A model generated the notes under the pieces. The model searched no databases and was not told where the DNA came from. It worked only from the letters and a program-made list of their open reading frames with translations. This document shows, in pieces, positions 8,494 to 16,881 of a stretch of 36,557 nucleotides of DNA. Each line of letters opens with the position of its first letter. Position 1 is the first letter of the stretch. Source of the stretch: FEN-987 sp964598845 (GTDB lineage: Archaea; Thermoproteota; Bathyarchaeia; 40CM-2-53-6); NCBI GenBank assembly GCA_964598845.1, contig CAZRDM010000021.1:1-36557 (forward strand), in the 5' to 3' direction. The position numbers and the translations under genes are program-made.

Positions 8494-9435
8494 GTGGTGT
8501 TGGCGAACGAGGAGATAGCAGTGGATGTTATGATGGCAGTGGAGGCCGTACAGAAGTTTGTGAGGGATGGTCAACTCGTATGCTTTGGAGGTTTCACACA
8601 TGGTATCCCGTTTGTCATCGGTCACGAGATAATCAGACAACGCAAGAGGCATCTTGCTGTCTGCAAGGAAACTCCGGACCTGCTCGTTGATCAGCTTCTA
8701 GCTGCTGGTTGCGTCGACAAGCTGATGTTCAGTTGGGCAGGAAACCCAGGTGTGGGCTCTCTCCACGCCTTCAGAAGAGCAGCTGAGCAGGGAATACCGC
8801 ATCCGATTGAGATCGAGGAATATACTCATTTCATCACCGGCGCCCGTTACATGGCTGGCGCAAGCGGCCTCCCCTTCATGCCGGTTACCACTCCTGTGCT
8901 CAGTTCCGACTTGGCGAAGTATTCAGTTGTCCTCAAGACGATCGATTGCCCGTTCACAGGCAAGAAGATCTGTCTTGTGAAAGCGATTAACCCTGACCTC
9001 GCCATTATTCATGCGCAGAGAGCCGATCGCGAAGGAAACACGCAGATGTGGGGGATTCTAGGATCGAATCGCGAGATTGCGATGGCGAGCAAGCGCGTAA
9101 TTGTCTCAGTCGAGGAAATAGTGGATTCAGAGATTGTCAGAAGAGACCCGAACAGAACGGTCATTCCGGGTTTCAAAGTGGACGCAGTCATTGAGGAGCC
9201 TTGGGGGGCACATCCCTCGTACTCGCAGGGATACTACGACCGCGACAACCAATATTACATAGACTACGAGAAGACCACTCGAACCCGCGAGGAACACGAG
9301 AAATTCCTTGAGGAGTGGGTGTTTGGAGTCTCCAACCGGAAGGAGTACATGAAACACTTGGGCGCTGAGCGAATGCTGAGCCTGAAGACGAAGTCATACT
9401 ACAGTTTTCCCGTGGACTACGGGTACTTCGGTTGA
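8494..9435 (+). CDS. Class I CoA-transferase, subunit A (glutaconate CoA-transferase/IpdA-like)
   Basis: Alpha subunit of a two-subunit CoA-transferase that would move CoA between a carboxylate and an acyl-CoA. The subunit shows the family pattern: GGFTHGIPF (about 29-37), the FSWAGNPGVGS glycine-rich region, the MPVTTPV segment and ALIHA-like strand AIIHAQRADREGN. GTG 8494 is fixed by an AGGAG seven bases upstream. The length of 313 matches glutaconate-type alpha subunits, which are longer than those of acetoacetate transferases. It is the first gene of a five-gene operon with the beta subunit, thiolase, HMG-CoA-synthase-like and DUF35 genes, so its substrate is probably a 3-oxo or related acid. 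The substrate itself is inferred from context. Confidence 0.85.
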   Translation: MVLANEEIAVDVMMAVEAVQKFVRDGQLVCFGGFTHGIPFVIGHEIIRQRKRHLAVCKETPDLLVDQLLAAGCVDKLMFSWAGNPGVGSLHAFRRAAEQGIPHPIEIEEYTHFITGARYMAGASGLPFMPVTTPVLSSDLAKYSVVLKTIDCPFTGKKICLVKAINPDLAIIHAQRADREGNTQMWGILGSNREIAMASKRVIVSVEEIVDSEIVRRDPNRTVIPGFKVDAVIEEPWGAHPSYSQGYYDRDNQYYIDYEKTTRTREEHEKFLEEWVFGVSNRKEYMKHLGAERMLSLKTKSYYSFPVDYGYFG

Positions 9436-9446
9436 GGGTGAAGAAG

Positions 9447-10235
9447 ATGGCCAAGGAATACGCAAAGGACTTCTCGTTTCAGGAGTTGATGGCGACGGCT
9501 GCTTCTAGGGAGTTAAAGGATCATGAGACCGTGTTTGTCGGGGTCGGCATACCCCAGTTGGGAGCGTTACTGGCACAGCGAACTCACGCCCCCAACCTCA
9601 CTCTCATATACGAATCTGGTGTGATCGGAACGCGGCCAGCCAGATTGCCGCTCTCAATCGGCGACCCGACTTTAGTGAGCGGAACCTACGGAATATTCAG
9701 CTTCTACGAGACTTTCTCACTGCTCCTGCAGCGCGGATTCATCGATGTTGGCTTCGTCGGAGGAGCCCAAGTTGATAAATTTGGAAACATAAACTCAACC
9801 GTGATCGGAGATTATCAGAAACCGAAGGTGAGGCTTCCGGGGAGCGGAGGAGGATGTGAGATCGCGGGTCTAGCGAAGAGGATCATCATAATCACACCCC
9901 ACGAGAAACGGAGGATGATGGAGAAGGTGGACTTCATCACTAGCCCGGGCTTCATCGATGGTCCAGGAGGAAGAGAACGCTTTGGACTGAATGGAGGTCC
10001 CTCAGCAGTCGTCACCACCATGGGGGTCCTACGTTTCGACGAGAAGACGAAGGAGATGTACCTTGACACTTATCATCCAGGGCTATCAATAGATCAGGTG
10101 AAGCAGAATACTGGCTGGGACCTCAAGATTTCTCCGAATGTCAAGGAAACCGAACCTCCTACAGTGAAAGAGGTTGAGATCCTCAGGAAGGAGCTCGACC
10201 CGCAAGGGATCTACCTGAAGAAAGCTGTAACCTAG
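9447..10235 (+). CDS. Class I CoA-transferase, subunit B (glutaconate CoA-transferase/IpdB-like)
   Basis: Beta subunit partnering the preceding gene. It carries the expected catalytic Glu in LIYESGVIG (residue 56 from ATG 9447), the position used for the glutamyl-CoA intermediate in glutaconate-type transferases, so a true transferase is likelier than the hydrolase-type relatives that lack it. GGAQVDKFGNIN and GSGGGCEIA are family glycine-rich loops. The open frame starts at a TTG overlapping the subunit A stop, but GGGTGA just before ATG 9447 supports the ATG (262 residues). The thiolase gene follows 16 bases after the stop. Confidence 0.85.
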   Translation: MAKEYAKDFSFQELMATAASRELKDHETVFVGVGIPQLGALLAQRTHAPNLTLIYESGVIGTRPARLPLSIGDPTLVSGTYGIFSFYETFSLLLQRGFIDVGFVGGAQVDKFGNINSTVIGDYQKPKVRLPGSGGGCEIAGLAKRIIIITPHEKRRMMEKVDFITSPGFIDGPGGRERFGLNGGPSAVVTTMGVLRFDEKTKEMYLDTYHPGLSIDQVKQNTGWDLKISPNVKETEPPTVKEVEILRKELDPQGIYLKKAVT

Positions 10236-10251
10236 AGGGGAGAGGGGAACA

Positions 10252-11418
10252 ATGCGTGAGGTGGCTGTTATCGGCGTCGGTCAGACGAGGTTCGGAGATC
10301 ACCCCGCCTCCAGTGCGGGTGAACTCTTCGCACAAGCATTCACGGAAGCTTTAGCTGACGTTGAGAAGGGATTCGACCATAGGCTAATACAGGAAGCATA
10401 CATCGGGACCCTTGGTGTCGGAGGAGGACAGTTAGGCAATATCGCGGCGATGATTGGTGAAGCTACGCGACTGACCGGGATCCCTATCACGCGTGTGGAG
10501 AACGCCTGCGCCTCAAGCGGGTTTGCCTTCCGATCTGCCTTTCTAGCGATCGCCTCAGGTTTCTGCGACGCAGCATTGGCCGGGGGCATCGAGAAGATGA
10601 GGGACTTGCCCCCTGACAGGCTTCGCTACTGGCTTGGCGTATCGGGTGACACTGAGTGGGAGCGTCTTGCAGGAATGACCTTCGCAGGGGTCTACGCTCT
10701 CATGGCTCAGAGGCATATTCACCAACACGGCACAAGAGAGGAACAGCTCCACATGGTCGCCGTGAAGAACCACAAGTACGGCGCAGACAACCCAAAAGCT
10801 CAGCTCCAACGAACTATCACACTCGAGCAAGCAACCAAGTCAGCGACGGTTTGCCATCCGCTGCGACTCTTCGACTGCTGTCCCACATCCGACGGTGCGT
10901 CTGCCGCCATACTCTGCAACGCTGAGATAGCGAAGAAGTTCACCGACTCACCGATTAGAGTCCTTGGTGTCGGAGCAGGAACCGATCGCCTCGCAGTCTT
11001 TCAGCGAGAAGACTTCGCCACTCTCGAAGCCTCAAGAAAGGCAGCGCAGCAAGCCTACGACATGGCCAAACTAGAACCCGAGGACATCAGCTTCGCCGAA
11101 GTGCATGACTGTTTCACGATCGCTGAGATCATGGCCTATGAGGACCTAGGGTTCTGCAAGAAAGGAGAGGGGGGAAAGCTGATTGAGGAAGGGCAGACAT
11201 ACATCGGCGGACGCATCCCAGTCAACGCGAGCGGGGGACTAAAAGCGAAAGGCCACCCCATAGGAGCAACCGGCGTAGGCCAGATCTATGAGATAACAAA
11301 GCAGCTCTGGGGAGAGGCTGAGAAGAAGAGTAGGCAGGTTCCGAACGCAAAGTTTGGTTTGGCGCATAATGTCGGAGGTTCCGGGGCCACAGCCGTAGTC
11401 CATATCCTCGGAGCATGA
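10252..11418 (+). CDS. Thiolase (archaeal acetyl-CoA acetyltransferase/SCP-x-like)
   Basis: Catalyses thiolytic cleavage of 3-oxoacyl-CoA or the reverse Claisen condensation. The nucleophile Cys is in ENACASSG (C86). The loop GHPIGATG carries the catalytic His. At the C-terminus the usual second Cys motif is replaced by NVGGSGA, as seen in SCP-x and archaeal thiolases that work with DUF35 partners. The length of 388 is normal. ATG 10252 follows a purine-rich Shine-Dalgarno (GAGGGGA, 10242-10248). It is third in the operon, and the HMG-CoA-synthase-like gene starts eight bases after its stop, consistent with assembly into one complex. Confidence 0.9.
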   Translation: MREVAVIGVGQTRFGDHPASSAGELFAQAFTEALADVEKGFDHRLIQEAYIGTLGVGGGQLGNIAAMIGEATRLTGIPITRVENACASSGFAFRSAFLAIASGFCDAALAGGIEKMRDLPPDRLRYWLGVSGDTEWERLAGMTFAGVYALMAQRHIHQHGTREEQLHMVAVKNHKYGADNPKAQLQRTITLEQATKSATVCHPLRLFDCCPTSDGASAAILCNAEIAKKFTDSPIRVLGVGAGTDRLAVFQREDFATLEASRKAAQQAYDMAKLEPEDISFAEVHDCFTIAEIMAYEDLGFCKKGEGGKLIEEGQTYIGGRIPVNASGGLKAKGHPIGATGVGQIYEITKQLWGEAEKKSRQVPNAKFGLAHNVGGSGATAVVHILGA

Positions 11419-11426
11419 GGTGATCC
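11417..11426 (+). promoter_or_regulatory. Extended Shine-Dalgarno (GAGGTGATCC)
   Basis: Ten bases complementary to the usual prokaryotic 16S 3' end, overlapping the thiolase stop and directly preceding ATG 11427. The core GAGGTG lies 4 bases from ATG 11427 and 10 bases from the second ATG at 11433, so either ATG could initiate. Confidence 0.7.
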
Positions 11427-12461
11427 ATGACCATGTCAACCGGAATCATAAGCTGCGGCGTCTACATACCCAGGCTGAGGATCAAGCGTGAGGAGTATCA
11501 GAAGGCCTGGGGGTACTTCGCTCCGCGCGGCGTCGAGGAGAAATCCGTCAGTGACTTCGATGAAGATTCAGTCACCATGGCCGTCGAGGCGGCGTCAAAC
11601 GCCCTCAGAAACGCGCAGGCCGAGCCATCCAAGATAGACTCCCTGTACTTCGGCTCCACATCGCCTGAGTACGCCGAGAAACAGAACGCGAGCACGATCG
11701 CGACAGCCCTAGGGTGCAGGAGCAACACCGTTACGCTCGATGTCACTTCCTCTACGAGATGCGGCACATCCGCTTTGCTGAGCTGTATGGATTTCGTTGC
11801 TTCCGGAAGAGGAAAATGCGGACTTGTGGTGGCCTCCGATTGTCCCTTGGCTGATCCGTCAGGACCCATTGAACATCAATTCGGGGCGGGTGCAGCCGCG
11901 CTGGTCATCGGAAACGAGCAACTGGGGGCTGTTTTTGACGGATCATCCTCGATCGTAAGCGAGAGTCTGGGGGAGAGATTCAGGAGAGATGGCGACAAGT
12001 ACGTCTCTGCCCTCGATCTGGGACGTTACCACGAAGTTCTATCAGATGAGGTTGTCACTTCATGCACGAAAGACTTGCTGGACAAACTTGGTCGATCAAC
12101 GAAGGATTATGATTGGTTTTTGCTCCAGGGGCTTGGCGACGCGAGGGCCCTCGAACTCTCCAGAAAGCTTGGATTCGAAGACAAGAAGATAAATCCAAGC
12201 ATGTTTTCGGCAATGATAGGTGACGTTGGAGCCGCCTCACCTTTCTTAGCACTGTCCAAGATACTCGAGTCAGCGTTGCCGAAACAGCACGTGATTCTAT
12301 GCTCCTATGGTCCGGGCGGTGGAGCAGATGCGGTCAGCTTCTTAGTTGAGCGAGAAATGAAACCCACGGCCGGGTTTGGATACGAGGATTATCTCGCTAG
12401 GAAGGAGTACGTAGACTACACAACCTATCTAAAGCTTCGAAAAATGTTTACCAAAATTTGA
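11427..12461 (+). CDS. HMG-CoA-synthase/KAS III-like protein, probably catalytically degenerate
   Basis: Thiolase-superfamily protein of the archaeal HMG-CoA synthase type, in the position usually held by that enzyme between thiolase and DUF35. Fold markers are intact: GVYIPRLRI, FGSTSPEY, FGAGAAALVIG, SYGPGGGADAVSF. Aligned by eye with archaeal HMG-CoA synthases, the three catalytic positions differ: Glu in GSES is T78, Cys in ACKAGT is T110 (a Cys sits two residues later, C112), and His in FHQPNGK is Q234. It may therefore be a structural partner or have a changed reaction. The length of 344 is normal. Start ATG 11427 or 11433, both served by the same Shine-Dalgarno. The DUF35 gene overlaps or follows closely. 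Confidence 0.82.
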   Translation: MTMSTGIISCGVYIPRLRIKREEYQKAWGYFAPRGVEEKSVSDFDEDSVTMAVEAASNALRNAQAEPSKIDSLYFGSTSPEYAEKQNASTIATALGCRSNTVTLDVTSSTRCGTSALLSCMDFVASGRGKCGLVVASDCPLADPSGPIEHQFGAGAAALVIGNEQLGAVFDGSSSIVSESLGERFRRDGDKYVSALDLGRYHEVLSDEVVTSCTKDLLDKLGRSTKDYDWFLLQGLGDARALELSRKLGFEDKKINPSMFSAMIGDVGAASPFLALSKILESALPKQHVILCSYGPGGGADAVSFLVEREMKPTAGFGYEDYLARKEYVDYTTYLKLRKMFTKI

Positions 12462-12478
12462 TCGGAGGGAGTCTTGGG

Positions 12479-12901
12479 GTGGCATATGTCTCGATTCCAA
12501 CCTACTCAAGAGGGATACCCCAAAGATATGCTCTGATTGGTGCAAAGTGCAAGGCTTGTGGGGCGATAAACATCCCTCAAGGTCTGAATTGCCTCAAGTG
12601 CGGCAGAGCCCTTGAGTCTGAACCTTTGAAGTTGAGCGGTAAAGGCAGGATTTACTCTTTCACAACCATCTCGCGAGGCGGGTCTCCACCGGAGTTCTCG
12701 ACCCAGCAGAATCTTGTTGGCACGTATCATGTTGCAGTCGTGGAGCTCGATGAGGGACCAAAGATAGTCGCGCAGATGGCAGAGTGCAAACCCGAAGATC
12801 TGAGGATCGGTCTCCGGGTCGAGGCAACGTTCAGAAGAATCTACGAGGACGACGGCATGATTCGATATGGCATCAAGTTCCGACCTAGTCGCGCAGGCTA
12901 G
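12479..12901 (+). CDS. DUF35 Zn-ribbon/OB-fold acyl-CoA-associated protein
   Basis: Small partner protein that in archaeal and bacterial relatives bridges thiolase and HMG-CoA-synthase-like subunits and binds CoA. The zinc ribbon is CKAC-x10-CLKC, followed by an OB-fold (about residues 45-130) with IYSFTTISRG and VVELDEGPKIVAQM. The open frame begins at a TTG overlapping the previous stop, but GGAGGGA (12464-12470) eight bases before GTG 12479 points to that GTG (140 residues). It is the last gene of the CoA-transferase/thiolase operon. The downstream - strand aminotransferase converges on it. Confidence 0.85.
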   Translation: MAYVSIPTYSRGIPQRYALIGAKCKACGAINIPQGLNCLKCGRALESEPLKLSGKGRIYSFTTISRGGSPPEFSTQQNLVGTYHVAVVELDEGPKIVAQMAECKPEDLRIGLRVEATFRRIYEDDGMIRYGIKFRPSRAG

Positions 12902-12964
12902 GCAGAGCGTTGTACTTTCGACTCAGCATGTCAAGAGGTACTGTGGGGTTGTAGGTTCAGGGTT

Positions 12965-14269
12965 TTACGACTTCAAACTTTGAAGAACATCTCTAGCGCT
13001 TTTGGCGGTACGGTCAATATCGTCGATTGTGTGGGCGACTGAGATGTGACATCTCTTGTTCGATTGCGGGACTATGAAGATGCCCTTGCCCATCATCGCT
13101 TGTTGGAACCTCCTGAATTGTTCCTTGTCAGAGCTTAGCGTGTCTCGATAATCGTGGATCTCCATGTCAGTGAAGAGTAGTTGAAACACTGAGCCGAAGC
13201 CAACGACCTGAGCTCTAAGGCTCAGTTCGGTGACGCATTCGGTTAGCTGATCGCGAAGCTTCCGTCCAAGTTCGAAGAGGTGTTGGTGGGCTTGGCTACT
13301 TTCCAATTCCGCAATTGTTGCCAGTGTGGCCGCCATGCTAACTGGATTCCCGTTATATGTGCCACCGTAGTCAACCTTCCCCACAGGCTTGAACATCATC
13401 ATTACTTCTTCTCTGCCGCAAACTGCGCCAATCGGGAAACCATTTGCCATCGCCTTGGCAAATGTGGTCAGGTCAGGCTTTACGCCGAATAGTTTCTGGG
13501 CTCCTCCCAGGCCGTGACGAAAGCCAGTAACCACCTCATCGAATATCAAGAGGATGTCTTCTACTGCAGTAATCTCCCTAAGGAAATCCAAGAATTCGTC
13601 TGCGGGAGGAATGCATGTGGCGTTACCATGGAGGATCGGTTCTGTTATGAGAGCCGCAATCTCGCCCCGATGCCCCTTGATCGTCTTCTCTAGGATCTCA
13701 GGATGGTTGAACGGAACCACTATCGTGTTCTTGGCCGCTTCAGACAAGCCTTCACTATCAGAAACTGCAATCGGGCTTTCTATTGATCCCGCTTCACTCA
13801 GGGACGGACCCGAACTAACGGAAACGAAGTCGTGCCAGCCATGGTAGGCGCCTTCAAACTTTATGATCTTCTGCCTGCCCGTGTAGGCTCGAGCGACGCG
13901 AATGGCATGATAGGTTGCCTCAGTTCCGCTGCTGCAGAATCTTACCATCTGTGCTGATGGAACATGTTGCACAATCTTCTTCGCAACCTCGACTTCGAGT
14001 TCGTTAGATAACCCGTAAACTACGCCCTTGCCCAACTGTTCTCTGACAGCAACGTTTACCCTTGGATGCGAATGTCCCAGTATAACAGGTCCAAAACCCA
14101 TATGGTAATCTAAGTATTCGTTTCCGTCCACATCATAGATCCTTGCGCCACTGGCGCTTGATATGTAGAGAGGGTAGGGCTCAAAGAACCTAATCGCACT
14201 ATGAACCCCCCCGGGCGTCAGCTTCCTCGCTTCTTCAAAGAGTCTCTGAGACATCTGAAGCCTATTCAC
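12965..14269 (-). CDS. Class III PLP aminotransferase, glutamate-1-semialdehyde aminomutase-like
   Basis: Fold type I PLP enzyme. It contains TPGGVHSAIRFF near the N-terminus, the phosphate-binding SSGTEA (113-118), AYHGWHD (141-147), FDEVVTGFR with the PLP-ring Asp (D244), and the Schiff-base Lys in TFAKAMANG (K272). The family's usual glycine-rich stretch after the Lys is NGFPIGAVCG, and the EPVAGN motif of true HemL is EPILHGN. A role in heme synthesis is therefore unlikely; an amino-acid aminotransferase or racemase/aminomutase is more plausible. The start is GTG 14269 (434 residues) or ATG 14254. It stands alone, divergent from the peptide-binding protein gene. Confidence 0.85.
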   Translation of the reverse strand: MNRLQMSQRLFEEARKLTPGGVHSAIRFFEPYPLYISSASGARIYDVDGNEYLDYHMGFGPVILGHSHPRVNVAVREQLGKGVVYGLSNELEVEVAKKIVQHVPSAQMVRFCSSGTEATYHAIRVARAYTGRQKIIKFEGAYHGWHDFVSVSSGPSLSEAGSIESPIAVSDSEGLSEAAKNTIVVPFNHPEILEKTIKGHRGEIAALITEPILHGNATCIPPADEFLDFLREITAVEDILLIFDEVVTGFRHGLGGAQKLFGVKPDLTTFAKAMANGFPIGAVCGREEVMMMFKPVGKVDYGGTYNGNPVSMAATLATIAELESSQAHQHLFELGRKLRDQLTECVTELSLRAQVVGFGSVFQLLFTDMEIHDYRDTLSSDKEQFRRFQQAMMGKGIFIVPQSNKRCHISVAHTIDDIDRTAKSARDVLQSLKS

Positions 14270-14571
14270 GACAGTCCAGCCTTTCGTAAGCTGGCCATAT
14301 CACAGTATTGATGTTTCCGTTCTTTCTTTGAGAATTGGAAGGTTTTGCAGATCGCAAAAATTCCGTAAGTCATACGAGATATCGAGCGGCGGAAAGACCT
14401 TACGGATAGGAAGAATTGCCTGCAACAGGCACCTTAGCCGTTCATTCACGAAGGAAACTCGCACCACGACGTAAATTATTTTCGAAACTTGAAACTACTT
14501 TGGTCCAACTCGCTGTCACAAGTGTTAAGGCTGACTCAACCTCTCTCTCTACTCGCGGAGTTTTTGGAAAA
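14270..14571. other. Divergent intergenic region with an inverted repeat
   Basis: Contains the inverted repeat TTTTGC-AGATC-GCAAAA (14343-14359), flanked by GGAA/TTCC, and otherwise no gene if the binding-protein gene starts at TTG 14572. If translation began at TTG 14416 the region would be half as long. Confidence 0.5.
14337..14364. repeat. Inverted repeat, possible operator
   Basis: GGAA, two bases, TTTTGC, AGATC, GCAAAA, one base, TTCC. Perfect 6-base inner arms and 4-base outer arms, about 70 bases upstream of the aminotransferase start and on the promoter side of the peptide-binding protein gene. A similar TTTTGC/GCAAAA pair with a 4-base spacer is at 8264-8279. Function inferred from position. 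Confidence 0.4.
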
Positions 14572-16653
14572 TTGTCTAGTAAGGCTATTACACGTGTGCA
14601 GGCAGCTATCGTTATCGTCATCATCATCGCAGCAGTAGCAGCGGGAGCATACTTCGCCATACCGCAGCCCGCTCCAGGACCAGTACCAACCGCAACCACG
14701 ACTCCTCCAGTCGTCGTCCCGAACCCAGACACCATCATTGTGGAAACAATAGGTCAACCAGACACGCTAGATCCCGCCACGGACTACGAGACATCAGGCG
14801 GCCAAATTATTCAAAACGTGTACGAACCACTCCTGTTCTTCAAAGGTGAAAAAGCCGACGAGGTCGTTCCGTGGCTGGCTGAGAGCTACGAGTTGAGTCC
14901 CGACGGTCTCACATATACCTTCCACCTGCGAAGTGGCATCACGTTCACTGACGGAACGCCTGTAGACGCCGACGCAGTCTGGTTCAGTCTGATGCGAGTA
15001 TTGATCATAGATGACGCTGACGGCCCTGCTTGGACGATGGCCCAAGTAATTCGGGGCGGGGCGAACTACAGTAAATCTTACAATAACGCCGGACCCAGCG
15101 CCCCCGAAGGATATGGCGATGCGTACACGAAAGAGGAGTTAGATGACCTGCTTAACGCAAAGCCGATCGAAGTCATTGACCCCATGACTGTCGCGATGCA
15201 CCTAGAGCGCCCCTATTCGGGGTGGCCTTTCGTCTTGGCTTTCTCGGTCGGATCGATTGTCAGCTCGACCGCTTTCAAGGCCCATTGGACTGCTCCAACA
15301 GACGGCACTCCCTACATCGAGGGTGTAACGGCAGGGGACTATCATAGCCAGCTGAATCCGTGGGTGAATGAGAACATGGTCGGTACGGGGCCTTACACGC
15401 TCAAGTCTTGGGACAAGGCAACGCAGACCGTTATCATGGTTCGGAATGAGAACTATTGGGGTGGACCTGAGAAGCTCGGACTGGCACCGGTACCAAACGT
15501 CATCATAAAGGGCATTGATGACGCCAATACCCGAGTCCTCGACTTCAAAGCTGGGACTGCGGACATGGCTGGAATTCCTGTTACTGGAGGTCTGATCTTC
15601 CAGTTTGTCGACAAGGACACATGGTTCCGTGAGTACAGGCTGGTCCCCGTAAGTCCCGAATTCCAAGCGTTCCCGCAGTGTCCGCCTTCGGAGCCGATCT
15701 TGGGTAAGTGCCTCTTCCCGCAGTTCATTACCGACTACATCGGCTTCAACCAGAAGATAAATGGGCCCGATAGAAAGCCGCTACCCTTCCAGCCCTTCTC
15801 GGATGTGAGGATACGAAAGGCATTCACACTGTCATTCAACCGGACAGCCTACATACACGATGTGATTCAGGATTTCGCAATTCCGGGTACTCAGATGATC
15901 CCACCGGGAATGTTCGGTCATGACCCGAACATACCACCAACACCGTACGATCCTGAGACAGCGAAGCAACTTCTGATGGAGGCTGGAACTAGCCCAATCA
16001 CGCCCGACAATGCCTTCAGTCCCGATAACCCCAAGACTATTGAACTGGCCTACAACCTAGGAAACATAGCTCGCGAGACGGCAGCAACAATCTTGGCCAC
16101 CACGATAAACAACTTTGCCTCTGAAACGGGTCTCTACGCGCGAGTAGCGGGGCTCGCTTGGCCTCAGTTCCTTGCTGCGACTCGAGCAAGGCAGGTGAGC
16201 GTCTTCTTCATCGGTTGGGTCGTTGACTACGTTGATCCAGACGACTTCTTGGTGCCCTTCGCTCGGAGTAGCGGAACCCTTGCCCTGAGGATAGGGTACA
16301 GTAATCCCGAAGTCGATAGACTCGTTGACGAGCAAGCGACGATTGCGGATCCAGCTCAGAGGCTTCAGGTGATCGGTCAGATTCAGAAGATTGTCAACGA
16401 TGATTACGCATACTGTTGGCGAACCTTTGGTACAAGTTGGTCTCTCTCCCGCTCTTGGCTTCACGAACGTCCCGACGCCCCGGTTGCGTCGGGCCTCGAA
16501 AGTTCCAACCCAGCAATATGGGGAAACTACTTCTACGCCATATACAAAGGAGAGATGAAGGCACCGCTCTCAGCACCGTTATCACAACCTTCTTTCCTCG
16601 GCCTACTCCAACTGCCTGCAGTAAGCTCCTTCATAGTGAAGAGGAGCTTCTAG
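14572..16653 (+). CDS. ABC transporter substrate-binding protein, family 5 (DppA/OppA type)
   Basis: Large extracellular peptide- or glycoside-binding protein. From TTG 14572 it opens with SSKAITRVQAAIVIVIIIAA, a short positive stretch and one membrane helix typical of archaeal anchored binding proteins, then a Pro/Thr linker. The family start ETIGQPDTLDPATDYET and YEPLLFF, SYELSPDGLTYTFHLR and FTDGTPVDADAVWFS follow. The open frame extends to TTG 14416 (745 residues), but that adds an Arg/Lys-rich tail with no signal, and GGAG at 14557-14560 supports 14572 (693 residues). No permease or ATPase gene of this family lies nearby, so it is an orphan in this window. It ends in a strong hairpin terminator. 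Confidence 0.88.
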   Translation: MSSKAITRVQAAIVIVIIIAAVAAGAYFAIPQPAPGPVPTATTTPPVVVPNPDTIIVETIGQPDTLDPATDYETSGGQIIQNVYEPLLFFKGEKADEVVPWLAESYELSPDGLTYTFHLRSGITFTDGTPVDADAVWFSLMRVLIIDDADGPAWTMAQVIRGGANYSKSYNNAGPSAPEGYGDAYTKEELDDLLNAKPIEVIDPMTVAMHLERPYSGWPFVLAFSVGSIVSSTAFKAHWTAPTDGTPYIEGVTAGDYHSQLNPWVNENMVGTGPYTLKSWDKATQTVIMVRNENYWGGPEKLGLAPVPNVIIKGIDDANTRVLDFKAGTADMAGIPVTGGLIFQFVDKDTWFREYRLVPVSPEFQAFPQCPPSEPILGKCLFPQFITDYIGFNQKINGPDRKPLPFQPFSDVRIRKAFTLSFNRTAYIHDVIQDFAIPGTQMIPPGMFGHDPNIPPTPYDPETAKQLLMEAGTSPITPDNAFSPDNPKTIELAYNLGNIARETAATILATTINNFASETGLYARVAGLAWPQFLAATRARQVSVFFIGWVVDYVDPDDFLVPFARSSGTLALRIGYSNPEVDRLVDEQATIADPAQRLQVIGQIQKIVNDDYAYCWRTFGTSWSLSRSWLHERPDAPVASGLESSNPAIWGNYFYAIYKGEMKAPLSAPLSQPSFLGLLQLPAVSSFIVKRSF

Positions 16654-16683
16654 GGGCCAGAAGGCCCCATCCCCCATTTTTCT
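16653..16683 (+). terminator. Hairpin plus T-tract after the peptide-binding protein gene
   Basis: GGGGCC (16653-16658), loop AGAA, GGCCCC (16663-16668), a five-C tract and then five T (16677-16681). It overlaps the last base of the TAG stop and closely copies the arrangement at 1284-1312. Confidence 0.65.
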
Positions 16684-16881
16684 AGCAGAAACAGTAGAAA
16701 AAAGCTCAGCCAGCCCGACTAGAAATGGCACCAAGCTTCTCTCAGCGTCAACATGCCTTAGATGGACTCTCCCTTTCTAACTAAGCCCCGTTGTTCGCCA
16801 TCATGCTGCCAGTTCCATCCGCGATGCCGCCACGCTCTTGATGGGCATGGATCTGACACGCCAACGCTACTGAATGACTAG

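Noticed and set aside
12965..14269. Naming the aminotransferase HemL (heme synthesis)
   Set aside because: The EPVAGN motif and the HemL-type loop after the Lys differ, and no other heme genes are near.
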